Shown here one piece after another: positions 7,870-14,947 of a DNA stretch of 16,345 nucleotides (positions within the stretch are counted from its first letter, which is position 1; each line of letters opens with the position of its first letter). Source of the stretch: Gammaproteobacteria bacterium. Lineage in GTDB: Bacteria > Pseudomonadota > Gammaproteobacteria > Granulosicoccales > Granulosicoccaceae. The translations under genes and the position numbers were made by a program. Location: positions 1 through 16,345 of the forward strand of contig JAGRHW010000033.1 of assembly GCA_020444765.1 (NCBI GenBank), in the 5' to 3' direction. Under the pieces are notes generated by a model that saw nothing but the letters and a program-made list of their open reading frames with translations, was not told the DNA's origin and made no database searches.

Positions 7870-8068
7870 TGTTCACTGATTTAGTCTTGCTTGCGGATTA
7901 ATGAAGAAAATCAGAGAATCCCTCATATAAAAGACAGGCAAAACGATAAGCCTGCACTGAATAACAAGTTCCCTCGCTATTACAATTTCTGCTTTGCCGG
8001 ATCATTCCTGCGTTCAGGCCGATTCGCGGGCAATATAAGAATTTTATTTAAATATCAGGAACTTGACT
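7870..8068 (+). promoter_or_regulatory. prk upstream region with candidate -10 elements
   Basis: This is a 199-base, relatively AT-rich gap before prk. TATAAG at 8034-8039 would start transcription near 8046 and leave a leader of about 23 bases. TATAAA at 7926-7931 is a second candidate. Neither has a good -35 at 16-18 bases, which would fit an activator-dependent promoter. Calvin-cycle genes are commonly activated by the LysR-type protein CbbR, but no convincing CbbR site was identified. The leader contains the short palindrome TATTTAAATA (8045-8054). Confidence 0.35.
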
Positions 8069-8959
8069 ATGTCCAGAAAACATCCCGTTATCGCTGTAAC
8101 CGGCTCATCCGGCGCCGGCACCACCTTTGTCAAACGTGCTTTTGAAAACGTCTTCCGCCGCGAGAACATCAACCCGGCAGTCGTTGAAGGCGACAGTTTT
8201 CACAGCCTTTCACGCGAGGAATTCAAAGCCGCAGTGACCAAGGCCGAAAAGGCCGGCAACAACAACTTCAGCCATTTCGGCCCGGAGGCCAACGACTTCA
8301 GGGCTCTCGAGGCCTTGTTCAAGAGCTATGGCGAAACCAGTACCGGCAAAAAACGCTACTACCTGCACAACGAGGAAGAAGCGGCGCAGCACAACAAACG
8401 CCTCGGCTGCAAAAAGAATCCCGGCGAATTCACGCCCTGGGAAGACATCCCGGCCGGTACCGATATCCTGTTTTACGAGGGGTTGCATGGCCTGGTCGCC
8501 GGTGACGGTTACAACGTCGCCCAGTATGTCGACCTCGGCGTCGGCGTGGTACCGAGCGTCAACCTGGAATGGATACAGAAAATCCATCGCGACAACGCCG
8601 AGCGCGGTTATTCCGCCGAAGCGATCGTCGACACGATTCTGCGCCGCATGCCCGATTATGTTCATCACATAGCGCCGCAGTTCTCCCGCACCGATATCAA
8701 CTTTCAGCGCGTGCCGATCGTCGATACCTCCAACCCGTTTATCGCCCGTGATATTCCGACCGCTGACGAAAGCATGGTGGTGGTGCGTCTCAGCGATCCG
8801 AAAAAATTCGACGTTGATTTCCCGTATCTGCTGACGATGCTGCACGATTCGTTTATGTCTCGTCGTAATACGATCGTGGTACCGGGCGGCAAGATGGGAC
8901 TGGCCATGGAGATTATTCTGACGCCGATCATTCAGCGTATGATCAAGAACATTCACTAA
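8069..8959 (+). CDS. prk: Phosphoribulokinase (proteobacterial type)
   Basis: Prk phosphorylates ribulose 5-phosphate with ATP to ribulose 1,5-bisphosphate, the CO2 acceptor of RuBisCO, in the cytoplasm. The 296-residue protein has the P-loop GSSGAGTT (12-19). VEGDSFH (39-45) carries Asp42, the number of the catalytic base in the Rhodobacter enzyme. FYEGLHG (135-141) is also present, as is the typical C-terminal GGKMGLAMEIILTP. Length and motifs match the short octameric bacterial class. ATG at 8069 has AGGAA about seven bases upstream; a TTG six bases earlier is less likely. No RuBisCO or other Calvin-cycle gene is in the window, so prk appears to stand alone. It ends at a hairpin shared with the convergent metA. 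Confidence 0.95.
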   Translation: MSRKHPVIAVTGSSGAGTTFVKRAFENVFRRENINPAVVEGDSFHSLSREEFKAAVTKAEKAGNNNFSHFGPEANDFRALEALFKSYGETSTGKKRYYLHNEEEAAQHNKRLGCKKNPGEFTPWEDIPAGTDILFYEGLHGLVAGDGYNVAQYVDLGVGVVPSVNLEWIQKIHRDNAERGYSAEAIVDTILRRMPDYVHHIAPQFSRTDINFQRVPIVDTSNPFIARDIPTADESMVVVRLSDPKKFDVDFPYLLTMLHDSFMSRRNTIVVPGGKMGLAMEIILTPIIQRMIKNIH

Positions 8960-8972
8960 CTTAATCGTGAAC

Positions 8973-8999
8973 CATCCGCCGGACCAGCTCCGGCGGATG
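8973..8999. terminator. Hairpin between convergent prk and metA
   Basis: A perfect 11-bp stem, CATCCGCCGGA (8973-8983) and TCCGGCGGATG (8989-8999), encloses a 5-base loop. It lies in the 49-base gap between the prk stop and the metA stop. Its placement fits a two-way terminator. T-tracts are weak on both sides (TGGTTTC on the plus strand), so efficiency as an intrinsic terminator is uncertain. Confidence 0.7.
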
Positions 9000-9008
9000 T
9001 GGTTTCGC

Positions 9009-10085
9009 TCAGGCGTTTTTCAGCCAGCCTAGCGGATTTTGCGGGTCTATTTTATCCATAAACGGTTTTTGCCGATCGCTGCTGGTCACCTGATAGACCA
9101 GCCCAATCCAGTTGCCGACCACCGCCTCGCCCGTGTCGTGCCAGGTATTGTGCAGCAGGGGCAACAATATATCTTCCGGAAATACAGGCACAGCACTTCT
9201 AGACTGCAAGGCCGCATCGACACGCTCCCGGTATTCATCGAGTATCGCGCCGGCCTTGACCGAGAAGTAATTGAGTGGAAACGGCGGGTAGTTTTCCAGC
9301 ACGCCCTTGACGTAATTGCCAACCTCACGCTTGTATTCCTTGAGCAGCGAAATAATATCGAATTCAGGATGTCCCTGAAAATACACGGTTCGCAAGCCAT
9401 CCTCGCTGACCAGCAAATGGACGCCGGCCGCTTCGCTTTCGACCAGTACATGCAGCCCGGCCGCTTCGACCTGCTCCCGGCTGACCTCGTTAAAGCGCGA
9501 GTGCGGAACGTCGAACTGTGTATTCACATCATTGACCAGCGGGTGCGAACCGTCGACGACCTTGTGTGAAAACACACCCCAGCGCTTACTCGGCAAATGG
9601 CGGCGCTTGATGCCGTGGCGAAACTGCAGAACGGCGTGACTGGCCAGGCATGAGCACAGCACCGAGGTGACGTTTTCCTGCGCCCAGCTGTAAACTTCCA
9701 TCAAAGGCTCCCAGAAAGGCTCGCTGGCCAGATCCGGCTGCGTCACGTTGGCGCCGGTGATAATCAGCCCGTCGAGCCCCTGCTCGCGGATATCATCGAA
9801 GGTGTCATAGTACTGCCCGATATGCGCCTGCGCCGTCGAACCGCGCTTCAGCGAGGGCAAGGTAAACGGGTGCATATAGAACTGGGCGATCGGGTTACTT
9901 TCGCCAACCAGTCTGAAAAACTGCCGCTCGGTCGCCGCCAGTGCCGCGTCCGGCATCATATTCAGCAGGCCGAAATGCAACTCCCGGATATCCTGATGTT
10001 GCGCCCGCTCCGGCGTCATGACGGTAAGCCCTTCCTCGCGCAGGCGCTGAAAGGTCGGCAGTTCGTTATGGGCGACTATCGGCAT
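9009..10085 (-). CDS. metA: Homoserine O-acyltransferase MetA (probably succinyl-specific)
   Basis: MetA activates homoserine by O-acylation in the first committed step of methionine synthesis. The protein is 358 residues, longer than E. coli MetA (309), with a C-terminal extension. It has the glutamine-amidotransferase-like fold. The catalytic Cys is probably Cys146 in LCSCLASHA, by alignment with the CWAVQAA segment of E. coli. His239 and Glu241 in FQGHPEFD complete the site. The N-terminus MPIVAHNELPTFQRLREEG matches the family. The segment LNMMPDAALAATERQF replaces the usual LNLMPKKIETENQF, and GLIITGANVT replaces the GAPLG or GAPVE segment linked to acyl specificity. Succinyl rather than acetyl use is therefore inferred, not shown. 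ATG at 10085 lies 7 bases after the NTPase stop, probably in an operon. Confidence 0.88.
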   Translation of the reverse strand: MPIVAHNELPTFQRLREEGLTVMTPERAQHQDIRELHFGLLNMMPDAALAATERQFFRLVGESNPIAQFYMHPFTLPSLKRGSTAQAHIGQYYDTFDDIREQGLDGLIITGANVTQPDLASEPFWEPLMEVYSWAQENVTSVLCSCLASHAVLQFRHGIKRRHLPSKRWGVFSHKVVDGSHPLVNDVNTQFDVPHSRFNEVSREQVEAAGLHVLVESEAAGVHLLVSEDGLRTVYFQGHPEFDIISLLKEYKREVGNYVKGVLENYPPFPLNYFSVKAGAILDEYRERVDAALQSRSAVPVFPEDILLPLLHNTWHDTGEAVVGNWIGLVYQVTSSDRQKPFMDKIDPQNPLGWLKNA

Positions 10086-10092
10086 GGCTCAG

Positions 10093-10935
10093 TTATCCGT
10101 TGGTAATCGCTTGTTCGAGCAGTTCGAGAAATCCGTTTTCATCCCTGACCTGAAAGACATCCTGCGCATCGACGGTATAACCGTAGCGGTCGGCGATTTT
10201 CTCATAGCGCGGAATCCGCGAGGCGAACAGACGCGGGAAAACCCAGCGTACGAAATCATCCGGATCGATGGTGGCCACGTAATCGATAGCGTTTTCCTGA
10301 CGGTAGATTTCCAGCTGTTCGTCAAGAAAGCTTTCCCGGTAATACAGCGGCTTGGGATCCTGCTCGGCGCGTTCGATCAGCTGTTGTTCATCGTAATCGC
10401 TGGCCTTGATATAGATAATCATCGTGTGTTCGGCCAGCAGTTCAAGCACCGCCGGATCGTCCAGCTCGCAAAGACTGCCACCGACGTCATTGATAAAATA
10501 CTGGTAGCCGTAAATCTTGTGGGCTTTGTCGATAAATTCCGGCACATCCATCATCGCCGACACTTCCGCCTTATGATGCAGACGCTGACGCTTCTTGAAC
10601 TCGCTCAGCGACAGGCCGCCGAGCTCCGGGTTGCCAAGTTTGCCCAGAAAAGCCGAGACCGGCTTCAGGTGATCGACCGTGATATTGTTGCCGATATACA
10701 GCGAATCCGAGCGCAACAGATCGCGCAGAAACGGCACCTGCATGGCTTGTATTTTAATATTGTCGAGAATCGCCTCGTTCAGATAGCGGGTGCCGATCCG
10801 GTAATCCCCGGAATAATGAAACCAGTGTGAGGAGCGCAGCATATTGGCCAGCGTCGTTTTGCCAACTCCGGACATACCCAACAACGTAACAGACTTGTAT
10901 TTCCAGTCACGAAATTCCTGAATAGTTAACTTCAC
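10093..10935 (-). CDS. P-loop NTPase of unknown function next to metA
   Basis: The 280-residue protein has a clear Walker A motif, GMSGVGKTT (20-28), close to the N-terminus after a short strand (YKSVTLLG). A likely Walker B is FINDVGGS (148-155, Asp150). A third hydrophobic strand, TMIIYIKASD (171-180), is placed as in nucleotide or small-molecule kinases. No signal peptide or membrane segment is seen. I cannot assign a substrate. Annotations such as 'ATPase' would be descriptive only. The start is GTG at 10935, with the GGGCAGG just upstream as a weak ribosome site. The gene lies 12 bases after the YpfJ-like gene and 7 bases before metA, so the three are likely co-transcribed. A link to methionine or homoserine metabolism is only a guess from position. 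Confidence 0.78.
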   Translation of the reverse strand: MKLTIQEFRDWKYKSVTLLGMSGVGKTTLANMLRSSHWFHYSGDYRIGTRYLNEAILDNIKIQAMQVPFLRDLLRSDSLYIGNNITVDHLKPVSAFLGKLGNPELGGLSLSEFKKRQRLHHKAEVSAMMDVPEFIDKAHKIYGYQYFINDVGGSLCELDDPAVLELLAEHTMIIYIKASDYDEQQLIERAEQDPKPLYYRESFLDEQLEIYRQENAIDYVATIDPDDFVRWVFPRLFASRIPRYEKIADRYGYTVDAQDVFQVRDENGFLELLEQAITNG

Positions 10936-10947
10936 TGCCTGCCCGCC

Positions 10948-11790
10948 TTATTGCTGCATCGGCAGGGTATCGCACGATTCCATCTTGCCGGACTTGAGCC
11001 CTGTAAGAAACCATTCGGCACGCTGCTCGGAACTGCCGTGGGTAAACGAATCCGGTCGCACCCATTGCCCGGCGCGCTTCATCATTTTGTCATCACCGAT
11101 CGCCGCTGCTGTGTTCAGACCTTCCTCGATATCACCCTCCTCCAGCAGATAACTCTGCTTGTGGGCATGATGAGCCCAGACACCGGCATAACAATCGGCC
11201 TGCAACTCGGCCTTGACCGACAGCGCATTACCCTGTGCTTCGCTGACCCGGCTGCGGGCGTTTTGCACGGCCATGGAAATGCCCAGCTGGTTTTGCACAT
11301 GATGGCCGATTTCATGGGCGATCACATAGGCCCGGGCGAAATCCCCGACGCCGCCCATTCGTTCCAGCTCGCGAAAAAAACTCAGATCTATATAGACCTG
11401 ATCATCGCCGGGACAGTAGAAAGGGCCGGCCGCCGCCGAGGCAAAACCGCAGGCGGAGTTGACCTGGCTGGAAAACAGCACCAGCTTGGGTTTACGGTAC
11501 TGACCCTGGCGCACGGCGAACTGCTGATCCCAGACATCTTCGGTCGAGGCCAGAATCGCCGAAACGAACTGCACATTCTCGTCATTCGGGTCCGCCTGAT
11601 TCTGGCTGTAACCCGAATCCTGCCCGCTCATCGAGCCACCGAGCATCTGCGTGACGTCCTGCCCCAGAAACAAACCCAGCAAAACCAGCAGCAAGGTACC
11701 GATACCGCCGCCAAGCTTTACCCCGCGCCCCACACCGCCGCCACGCCGATCCTCGACATTCGTGCTTTGTCTGATCCGTCTCCAACGCAT
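10948..11790 (-). CDS. ypfJ: Membrane-anchored neutral zinc metallopeptidase (YpfJ family)
   Basis: The 280-residue protein has a Gly/Arg-rich N-terminal segment, MRWRRIRQSTNVEDRRGGG, characteristic of the family. One transmembrane helix (about 29-43) follows. A large, probably periplasmic domain carries the zinc motif HEIGHH (159-164), with a likely third ligand in ELQADCYAG (Glu195). PFYCPGDDQVYIDLSFF (123-139) and SSEQRAEWFLTG near the end are also family features. The substrate of these peptidases is not known. The start was set to ATG at 11790, with AAGGTG about seven bases upstream, in preference to an upstream extension that lacks family similarity. It is the first gene of the unit with the P-loop NTPase and metA, and is divergent from tatD. 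Confidence 0.9.
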   Translation of the reverse strand: MRWRRIRQSTNVEDRRGGGVGRGVKLGGGIGTLLLVLLGLFLGQDVTQMLGGSMSGQDSGYSQNQADPNDENVQFVSAILASTEDVWDQQFAVRQGQYRKPKLVLFSSQVNSACGFASAAAGPFYCPGDDQVYIDLSFFRELERMGGVGDFARAYVIAHEIGHHVQNQLGISMAVQNARSRVSEAQGNALSVKAELQADCYAGVWAHHAHKQSYLLEEGDIEEGLNTAAAIGDDKMMKRAGQWVRPDSFTHGSSEQRAEWFLTGLKSGKMESCDTLPMQQ

Positions 11791-11888
11791 AAAATTCACC
11801 TTTTGTTTCCGGGAACGGGCCAGCGCCCGATCGACCGGCACATTCTAGCACCGCCTCGGCGATACGCGAACATGGACGAACAGGCCAA

Positions 11889-11916
11889 TTTACTGAAAAG
11901 CCGCCACTCGTATTAA
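11889..11916 (+). promoter_or_regulatory. Possible tatD-hemW promoter
   Basis: TTTACT (11889-11894) and TATTAA (11911-11916) are 16 bases apart. Transcription would begin about 15 bases before the 11938 ATG. The palindrome GACTCGAGTC (11923-11932) overlaps the expected start of the transcript. The hexamers are only partial matches. Confidence 0.3.
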
Positions 11917-11937
11917 AATGGCGACTCGAGTCACCGG

Positions 11938-12738
11938 ATGCCAGCCGTACATATGCCGATCAAGCTGATAGACAGCCACAGTCACTTCGATGACCCGCGA
12001 CTCGACGCCTGCCGCGAGGCGTCCTATGCCGAGGCACTGGCTGCGGGCGTCGTCCAGCAGGTCATTCCGGCGGTCAGCGCCAATACCTGGCAACGGGTAA
12101 AAACGCTCTGCCGGACATTCACCGGTCTGTACCCGGCTTACGGCCTGCATCCGATGTTTATGGCTGAACACGAGTCTCGCCACCTGGACGCCCTGACGGA
12201 CTGGCTGCACAAGGAGAACGCTGTCGCTGTCGGTGAATGCGGGCTGGATTATTTTATCGGTAACCCTGATAAAGCCGCGCAGAAAAGGATTTTTTCCGGA
12301 CAATTGCAGATTGCCGCGGAGCTGTCGCTGCCGGCGATCATTCACGCCAATCGTGCGGTGGAGGATGTCATCATCGAACTGAAAAACAGTCCGCTCCGAC
12401 GCGGTGTGGTGCACAGCTACAATGGCAGCCGACAGCAGGCCGAGCGCCTGATCGAACTGGGGTTCAAAATGAGCTTTGGTGGCGCCATCACTTACGATCG
12501 GGCGAAAAAGCTGCGCGAACTGGTGAAAACCCTGCCGCTCGACAGCCTGCTGCTGGAAACCGATGCACCGGATCAGCCACCGGCCGGCCACCACCGGCAA
12601 TTGAACAAGCCGGCCTATTTACAGGAAATCTTTACGGCTTTTTGTCAATTGCGCGAAGAACCGGCCGACCACATCGCCTCCCGGCTCAACACCAACGCAG
12701 CCGACTTGTTCACGCTGCCCGCAATCGGGTCAAGCTGA
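11938..12738 (+). CDS. TatD family metal-dependent hydrolase (deoxyribonuclease-like)
   Basis: This is a 266-residue TIM-barrel hydrolase of the TatD family. The metal ligands are present: DSHSHFD (His14, His16), GECGLDY (Glu100), IIHANRA (His136), VVHSYNG (His159) and LLLETDAP (Asp209). TatD-family enzymes act as 3'-5' exonucleases or related phosphodiesterases. Which paralogue this is (TatD, YcfH or YjjV type) cannot be settled; it is nearest by eye to the YjjV-like forms. Two starts are possible: ATG at 11938 or ATG at 11953 (MPIKLIDSHSHFDD). Neither has a good Shine-Dalgarno site, and the family N-terminus would fit the later one well. hemW begins 4 bases after the stop, so the pair is very likely one transcript. 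Confidence 0.9.
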   Translation: MPAVHMPIKLIDSHSHFDDPRLDACREASYAEALAAGVVQQVIPAVSANTWQRVKTLCRTFTGLYPAYGLHPMFMAEHESRHLDALTDWLHKENAVAVGECGLDYFIGNPDKAAQKRIFSGQLQIAAELSLPAIIHANRAVEDVIIELKNSPLRRGVVHSYNGSRQQAERLIELGFKMSFGGAITYDRAKKLRELVKTLPLDSLLLETDAPDQPPAGHHRQLNKPAYLQEIFTAFCQLREEPADHIASRLNTNAADLFTLPAIGSS

Positions 12739-12742
12739 TCAA

Positions 12743-13942
12743 ATGCGACAGTTTACCGAACTGCCACCGCTCGGCTTGTATATCCACATCCCCTGGTGCC
12801 TGAAAAAATGCCCGTACTGCGACTTCAACTCGCATGCAATCGGCGAACAGGAGTTGCCGGAAAACGCCTATGTCGACGCCTTGCTGGCGGATCTGACGCA
12901 GGAGCTGCCGGACATCTGGGGCCGCAGCATCAGCAGTGTGTTTATCGGCGGCGGAACCCCAAGCGTTTTCAGTCCGGCGGCCTTTGACCGGCTTCTGAGC
13001 GGTATTCGCGCCCTGACCAATCTGCATCCTGAAACCGAAATCACCATGGAAGCAAACCCCGGCACCTTCGAGCAACAGCGTTTCGCTGAATTCCGGCGCC
13101 TCGGGATCAATCGCCTGTCGATCGGGATTCAGAGCTTTGACGACCGCAGCCTGCGTGCGCTTGGACGCGTACATAACGCCGAAGAAGCCACCGAGTCGGT
13201 TCGAATCGCCCGCGAGGCCGGTTTTGAACGGCTCAATCTGGACCTGATGTTCGGCCTGCCGGAACAAAGCCGGCAGATGGCTCTGACGGATCTTGCAACA
13301 GCCCTGGCTTTGCAGCCGGATCATCTGTCCTGGTATCAACTGACGCTCGAACCCAATACCCTGTTTTATCAACAACCGCCGCCACTGCCGGATGACGATG
13401 AAAGCTGGGCTATGCAGGCGGCCGGGCTGGACTTACTCGACGACGCCGGCTTCGCGCGTTATGAGGTCTCGGCCTTCGCTCAGCCTCGCCAGCCATGCCG
13501 GCACAATCTCAATTACTGGACCTTTGGTGACTATCTCGGGATCGGCGCCGGTGCCCATGGCAAAATCAGTTTTGCTTCTGACGGCCGGATCATCCGTCGC
13601 CGCAAACGCCGCAACCCCGCCGATTATCTGCGCCATGCGACAACCGGCGCGCGTCTGTCGCATGAGCAGGAGATTCCGGTTCAGGAGACTGCATTCGAAT
13701 TTATGCTGAATGCCTTGCGGCTGAAAGACGGCGTCGAAACCGGTTTGTTCGCCCGACGCACGGGCTTGCCGCTGCAAGTGGTCAGAAAACAGCTCGACGA
13801 AGCGATAGAAAAAGGGCTACTGGCCGATGACCCGGCACAGATCGTGACCACGGCGCTCGGCTATGACCACCTCAACAGTGTACTGGAAATTTTTATGGAC
13901 AGTGGCAAGTCACGGACATACATCCCGATCCAACCCGCCTGA
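12743..13942 (+). CDS. hemW: Radical SAM heme chaperone HemW
   Basis: HemW is a radical-SAM-family protein that binds heme and delivers it to target proteins such as respiratory enzymes. It was formerly annotated as an oxygen-independent coproporphyrinogen oxidase. The 399-residue protein has the 4Fe-4S cluster motif CLKKCPYC (Cys19, Cys23, Cys26) and the SAM-contacting IGGGTPS (68-74). It also has the HemW-type HNLNYW (254-259), followed by GIGAGAHG. The C-terminal HemW domain includes EFMLNALRLKDGV. The N-terminal YIHIPWC form is typical of HemW and not of true HemN. ATG at 12743 lies 4 bases after the tatD stop. It is convergent with the DUF4124 gene across a 7-base gap, with no hairpin seen. 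Confidence 0.95.
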   Translation: MRQFTELPPLGLYIHIPWCLKKCPYCDFNSHAIGEQELPENAYVDALLADLTQELPDIWGRSISSVFIGGGTPSVFSPAAFDRLLSGIRALTNLHPETEITMEANPGTFEQQRFAEFRRLGINRLSIGIQSFDDRSLRALGRVHNAEEATESVRIAREAGFERLNLDLMFGLPEQSRQMALTDLATALALQPDHLSWYQLTLEPNTLFYQQPPPLPDDDESWAMQAAGLDLLDDAGFARYEVSAFAQPRQPCRHNLNYWTFGDYLGIGAGAHGKISFASDGRIIRRRKRRNPADYLRHATTGARLSHEQEIPVQETAFEFMLNALRLKDGVETGLFARRTGLPLQVVRKQLDEAIEKGLLADDPAQIVTTALGYDHLNSVLEIFMDSGKSRTYIPIQPA

Positions 13943-13949
13943 GCGACCG

Positions 13950-14486
13950 CTAGCGAATGGCTTCGAGTGCTTGCAAACGGGCTTCGCTGAGCTGCTTGAC
14001 GTCAGTCAACTTCTGATTGATTTCAGCCGGATTGGCCGACATCGGCAGCGCTGAACGATCAGCGACCTGCGGTGATGCTTCAACCTGGGCGGTCAACCGT
14101 TTTTTGTGTGGATCCGGCAGCGGCAGCGGGTAGGCATCCATGACATTTCGGCCAGGATCAAGCTTGACGGTCTGGTAAGCGGTGTCGGCAGCCGGTCTGT
14201 AGGTGCCGAAATGAGTGACGCCGTCGGCATCCACCCAGCGGTAGATCCGTTGTGTCGAATTTTCTTCATCGCCGACGTCAAACGACAGTGCGTCGCCGGC
14301 ACCTGTCAGAGAGCGGCGCACCGAGCGACTTGCCTCGTCGTACTGCCCGCCCAGGCCGTTGGCAACGCTTTTCAGGGGCATCAACGGGTCCTGGCCCTGC
14401 AAATACATCATGTACGACATCAACGCAATCAGCATGATGACCGGCACCATGGCCTTGAACAACAATCTGAAAAATATGCCGGACAC
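13950..14486 (-). CDS. DUF4124-domain membrane-anchored protein
   Basis: The 178-residue protein has an N-terminal transmembrane helix or uncleaved signal anchor (about 13-29, MVPVIMLIALMSYMMYL). A DUF4124 motif, RIYRWVDADGVTHFGTYRP (about 80-98), follows. This short beta motif is found in many gammaproteobacterial periplasmic proteins and has no established function. The C-terminus (about 150-178) is a predicted amphipathic helix rich in Glu, Gln and Leu. The start is GTG at 14486, with only a weak GAGA ribosome site. An ATG at residue 13 would shorten the cytoplasmic tail. It is divergent from rpmE and convergent with hemW. Confidence 0.75.
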   Translation of the reverse strand: MSGIFFRLLFKAMVPVIMLIALMSYMMYLQGQDPLMPLKSVANGLGGQYDEASRSVRRSLTGAGDALSFDVGDEENSTQRIYRWVDADGVTHFGTYRPAADTAYQTVKLDPGRNVMDAYPLPLPDPHKKRLTAQVEASPQVADRSALPMSANPAEINQKLTDVKQLSEARLQALEAIR

Positions 14487-14555
14487 TGATCTCGGGACTC
14501 GCTCGCTAATGACGGAATTTAATCGTTATTCCAGTAAAATTCGGCTGTACACTGT

Positions 14556-14571
14556 GTAACTTTAAAGTTAC
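14556..14571. promoter_or_regulatory. Perfect 16-bp palindrome between DUF4124 gene and rpmE
   Basis: GTAACTTTAAAGTTAC is its own reverse complement over 16 bases. It lies in a 224-base divergent gap, 70 bases upstream of the DUF4124 GTG and 140 bases upstream of rpmE. The size and symmetry fit a dimeric repressor operator. I do not recognise the regulator. It is AT-rich and lacks a T-tract, so a terminator is unlikely. Confidence 0.5.
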
Positions 14572-14642
14572 TTGTAAAACCTTCGCTTGGTCGCCATTTT
14601 GCCTTGACCACAACCCGGCCAGGAGCGGGCGCCGTTGCGAGC

Positions 14643-14671
14643 TTGCAAAAACTGTTCGCAAGGCATACACT
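14643..14671 (+). promoter_or_regulatory. Probable sigma-70 promoter of rpmE
   Basis: TTGCAA (14643-14648) and TACACT (14666-14671) have the ideal 17-base spacing. Transcription would start near 14678, leaving a leader of about 33 bases before the rpmE ATG. This is the best-spaced promoter candidate I found in the window. Confidence 0.55.
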
Positions 14672-14710
14672 TCAGCGCCTTAAATTTTTACGAGATTTCG
14701 AGAGACCGTT

Positions 14711-14914
14711 ATGAAACCTGACATACACCCGAGTTACAGTGAAATCACGGTCACCTGCAGCTGTGGTAACACCTTCCAGACCGGCTCCACAAACGGCAAG
14801 GACCTGACGATCGAAGTGTGCTCCAACTGCCATCCGTTTTACACCGGCAAGCAGAAGGTCATGGATACAGCTGGCCAGGTAGACAAGTTCCGTCGCCGCT
14901 ACGGCAACAAGTAA
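14711..14914 (+). CDS. rpmE: 50S ribosomal protein bL31, zinc-binding (C+) form
   Basis: bL31 lies at the central protuberance of the 50S subunit and bridges it to the 30S. The 67-residue protein is full length and begins MKPDIHPSY. It carries all four zinc ligands in the C+ pattern: Cys16, Cys18, Cys37 and Cys40 (CSC and CSNC). The [23 protein letters not shown] end is canonical. The ATG at 14711 is preceded by a GAGAG ribosome site. Possible autoregulation through its mRNA leader is known for E. coli L31 but cannot be judged here. A second hairpin and a strong terminator follow within 80 bases. Confidence 0.97.
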   Translation: MKPDIHPSYSEITVTCSCGNTFQTGSTNGKDLTIEVCSNCHPFYTGKQKVMDTAGQVDKFRRRYGNK

Positions 14915-14919
14915 TCACG

Positions 14920-14947
14920 GACAGCCCGTGCCCTTTTGCGGGCTGTC
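14920..14947 (+). other. First hairpin after rpmE, around the thermonuclease start codon
   Basis: A perfect 9-bp stem, GACAGCCCG (14920-14928) and CGGGCTGTC (14939-14947), encloses a 10-base loop. The candidate GTG start of the thermonuclease (14928-14930) lies at the stem-loop junction, so the structure could limit translation initiation. Confidence 0.6.

Noticed and set aside
7891..8145. 84-codon open frame in the permease-prk gap
   Set aside because: It overlaps prk in another frame, has no convincing ribosome site, and its composition does not look like a protein.
10084..10830. 248-codon plus-strand open frame opposite the P-loop NTPase
   Set aside because: The minus strand has the Walker A motif and tight operon spacing. 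The plus-strand translation shows nothing recognisable.
10951..11916. 321-codon plus-strand open frame opposite the YpfJ-like gene
   Set aside because: It is a mirror frame of a well-supported metallopeptidase. There is no ribosome site and no recognisable domain.
11923..11932. 10-bp palindrome GACTCGAGTC just before tatD
   Set aside because: It is too short to claim as an operator without conservation data.
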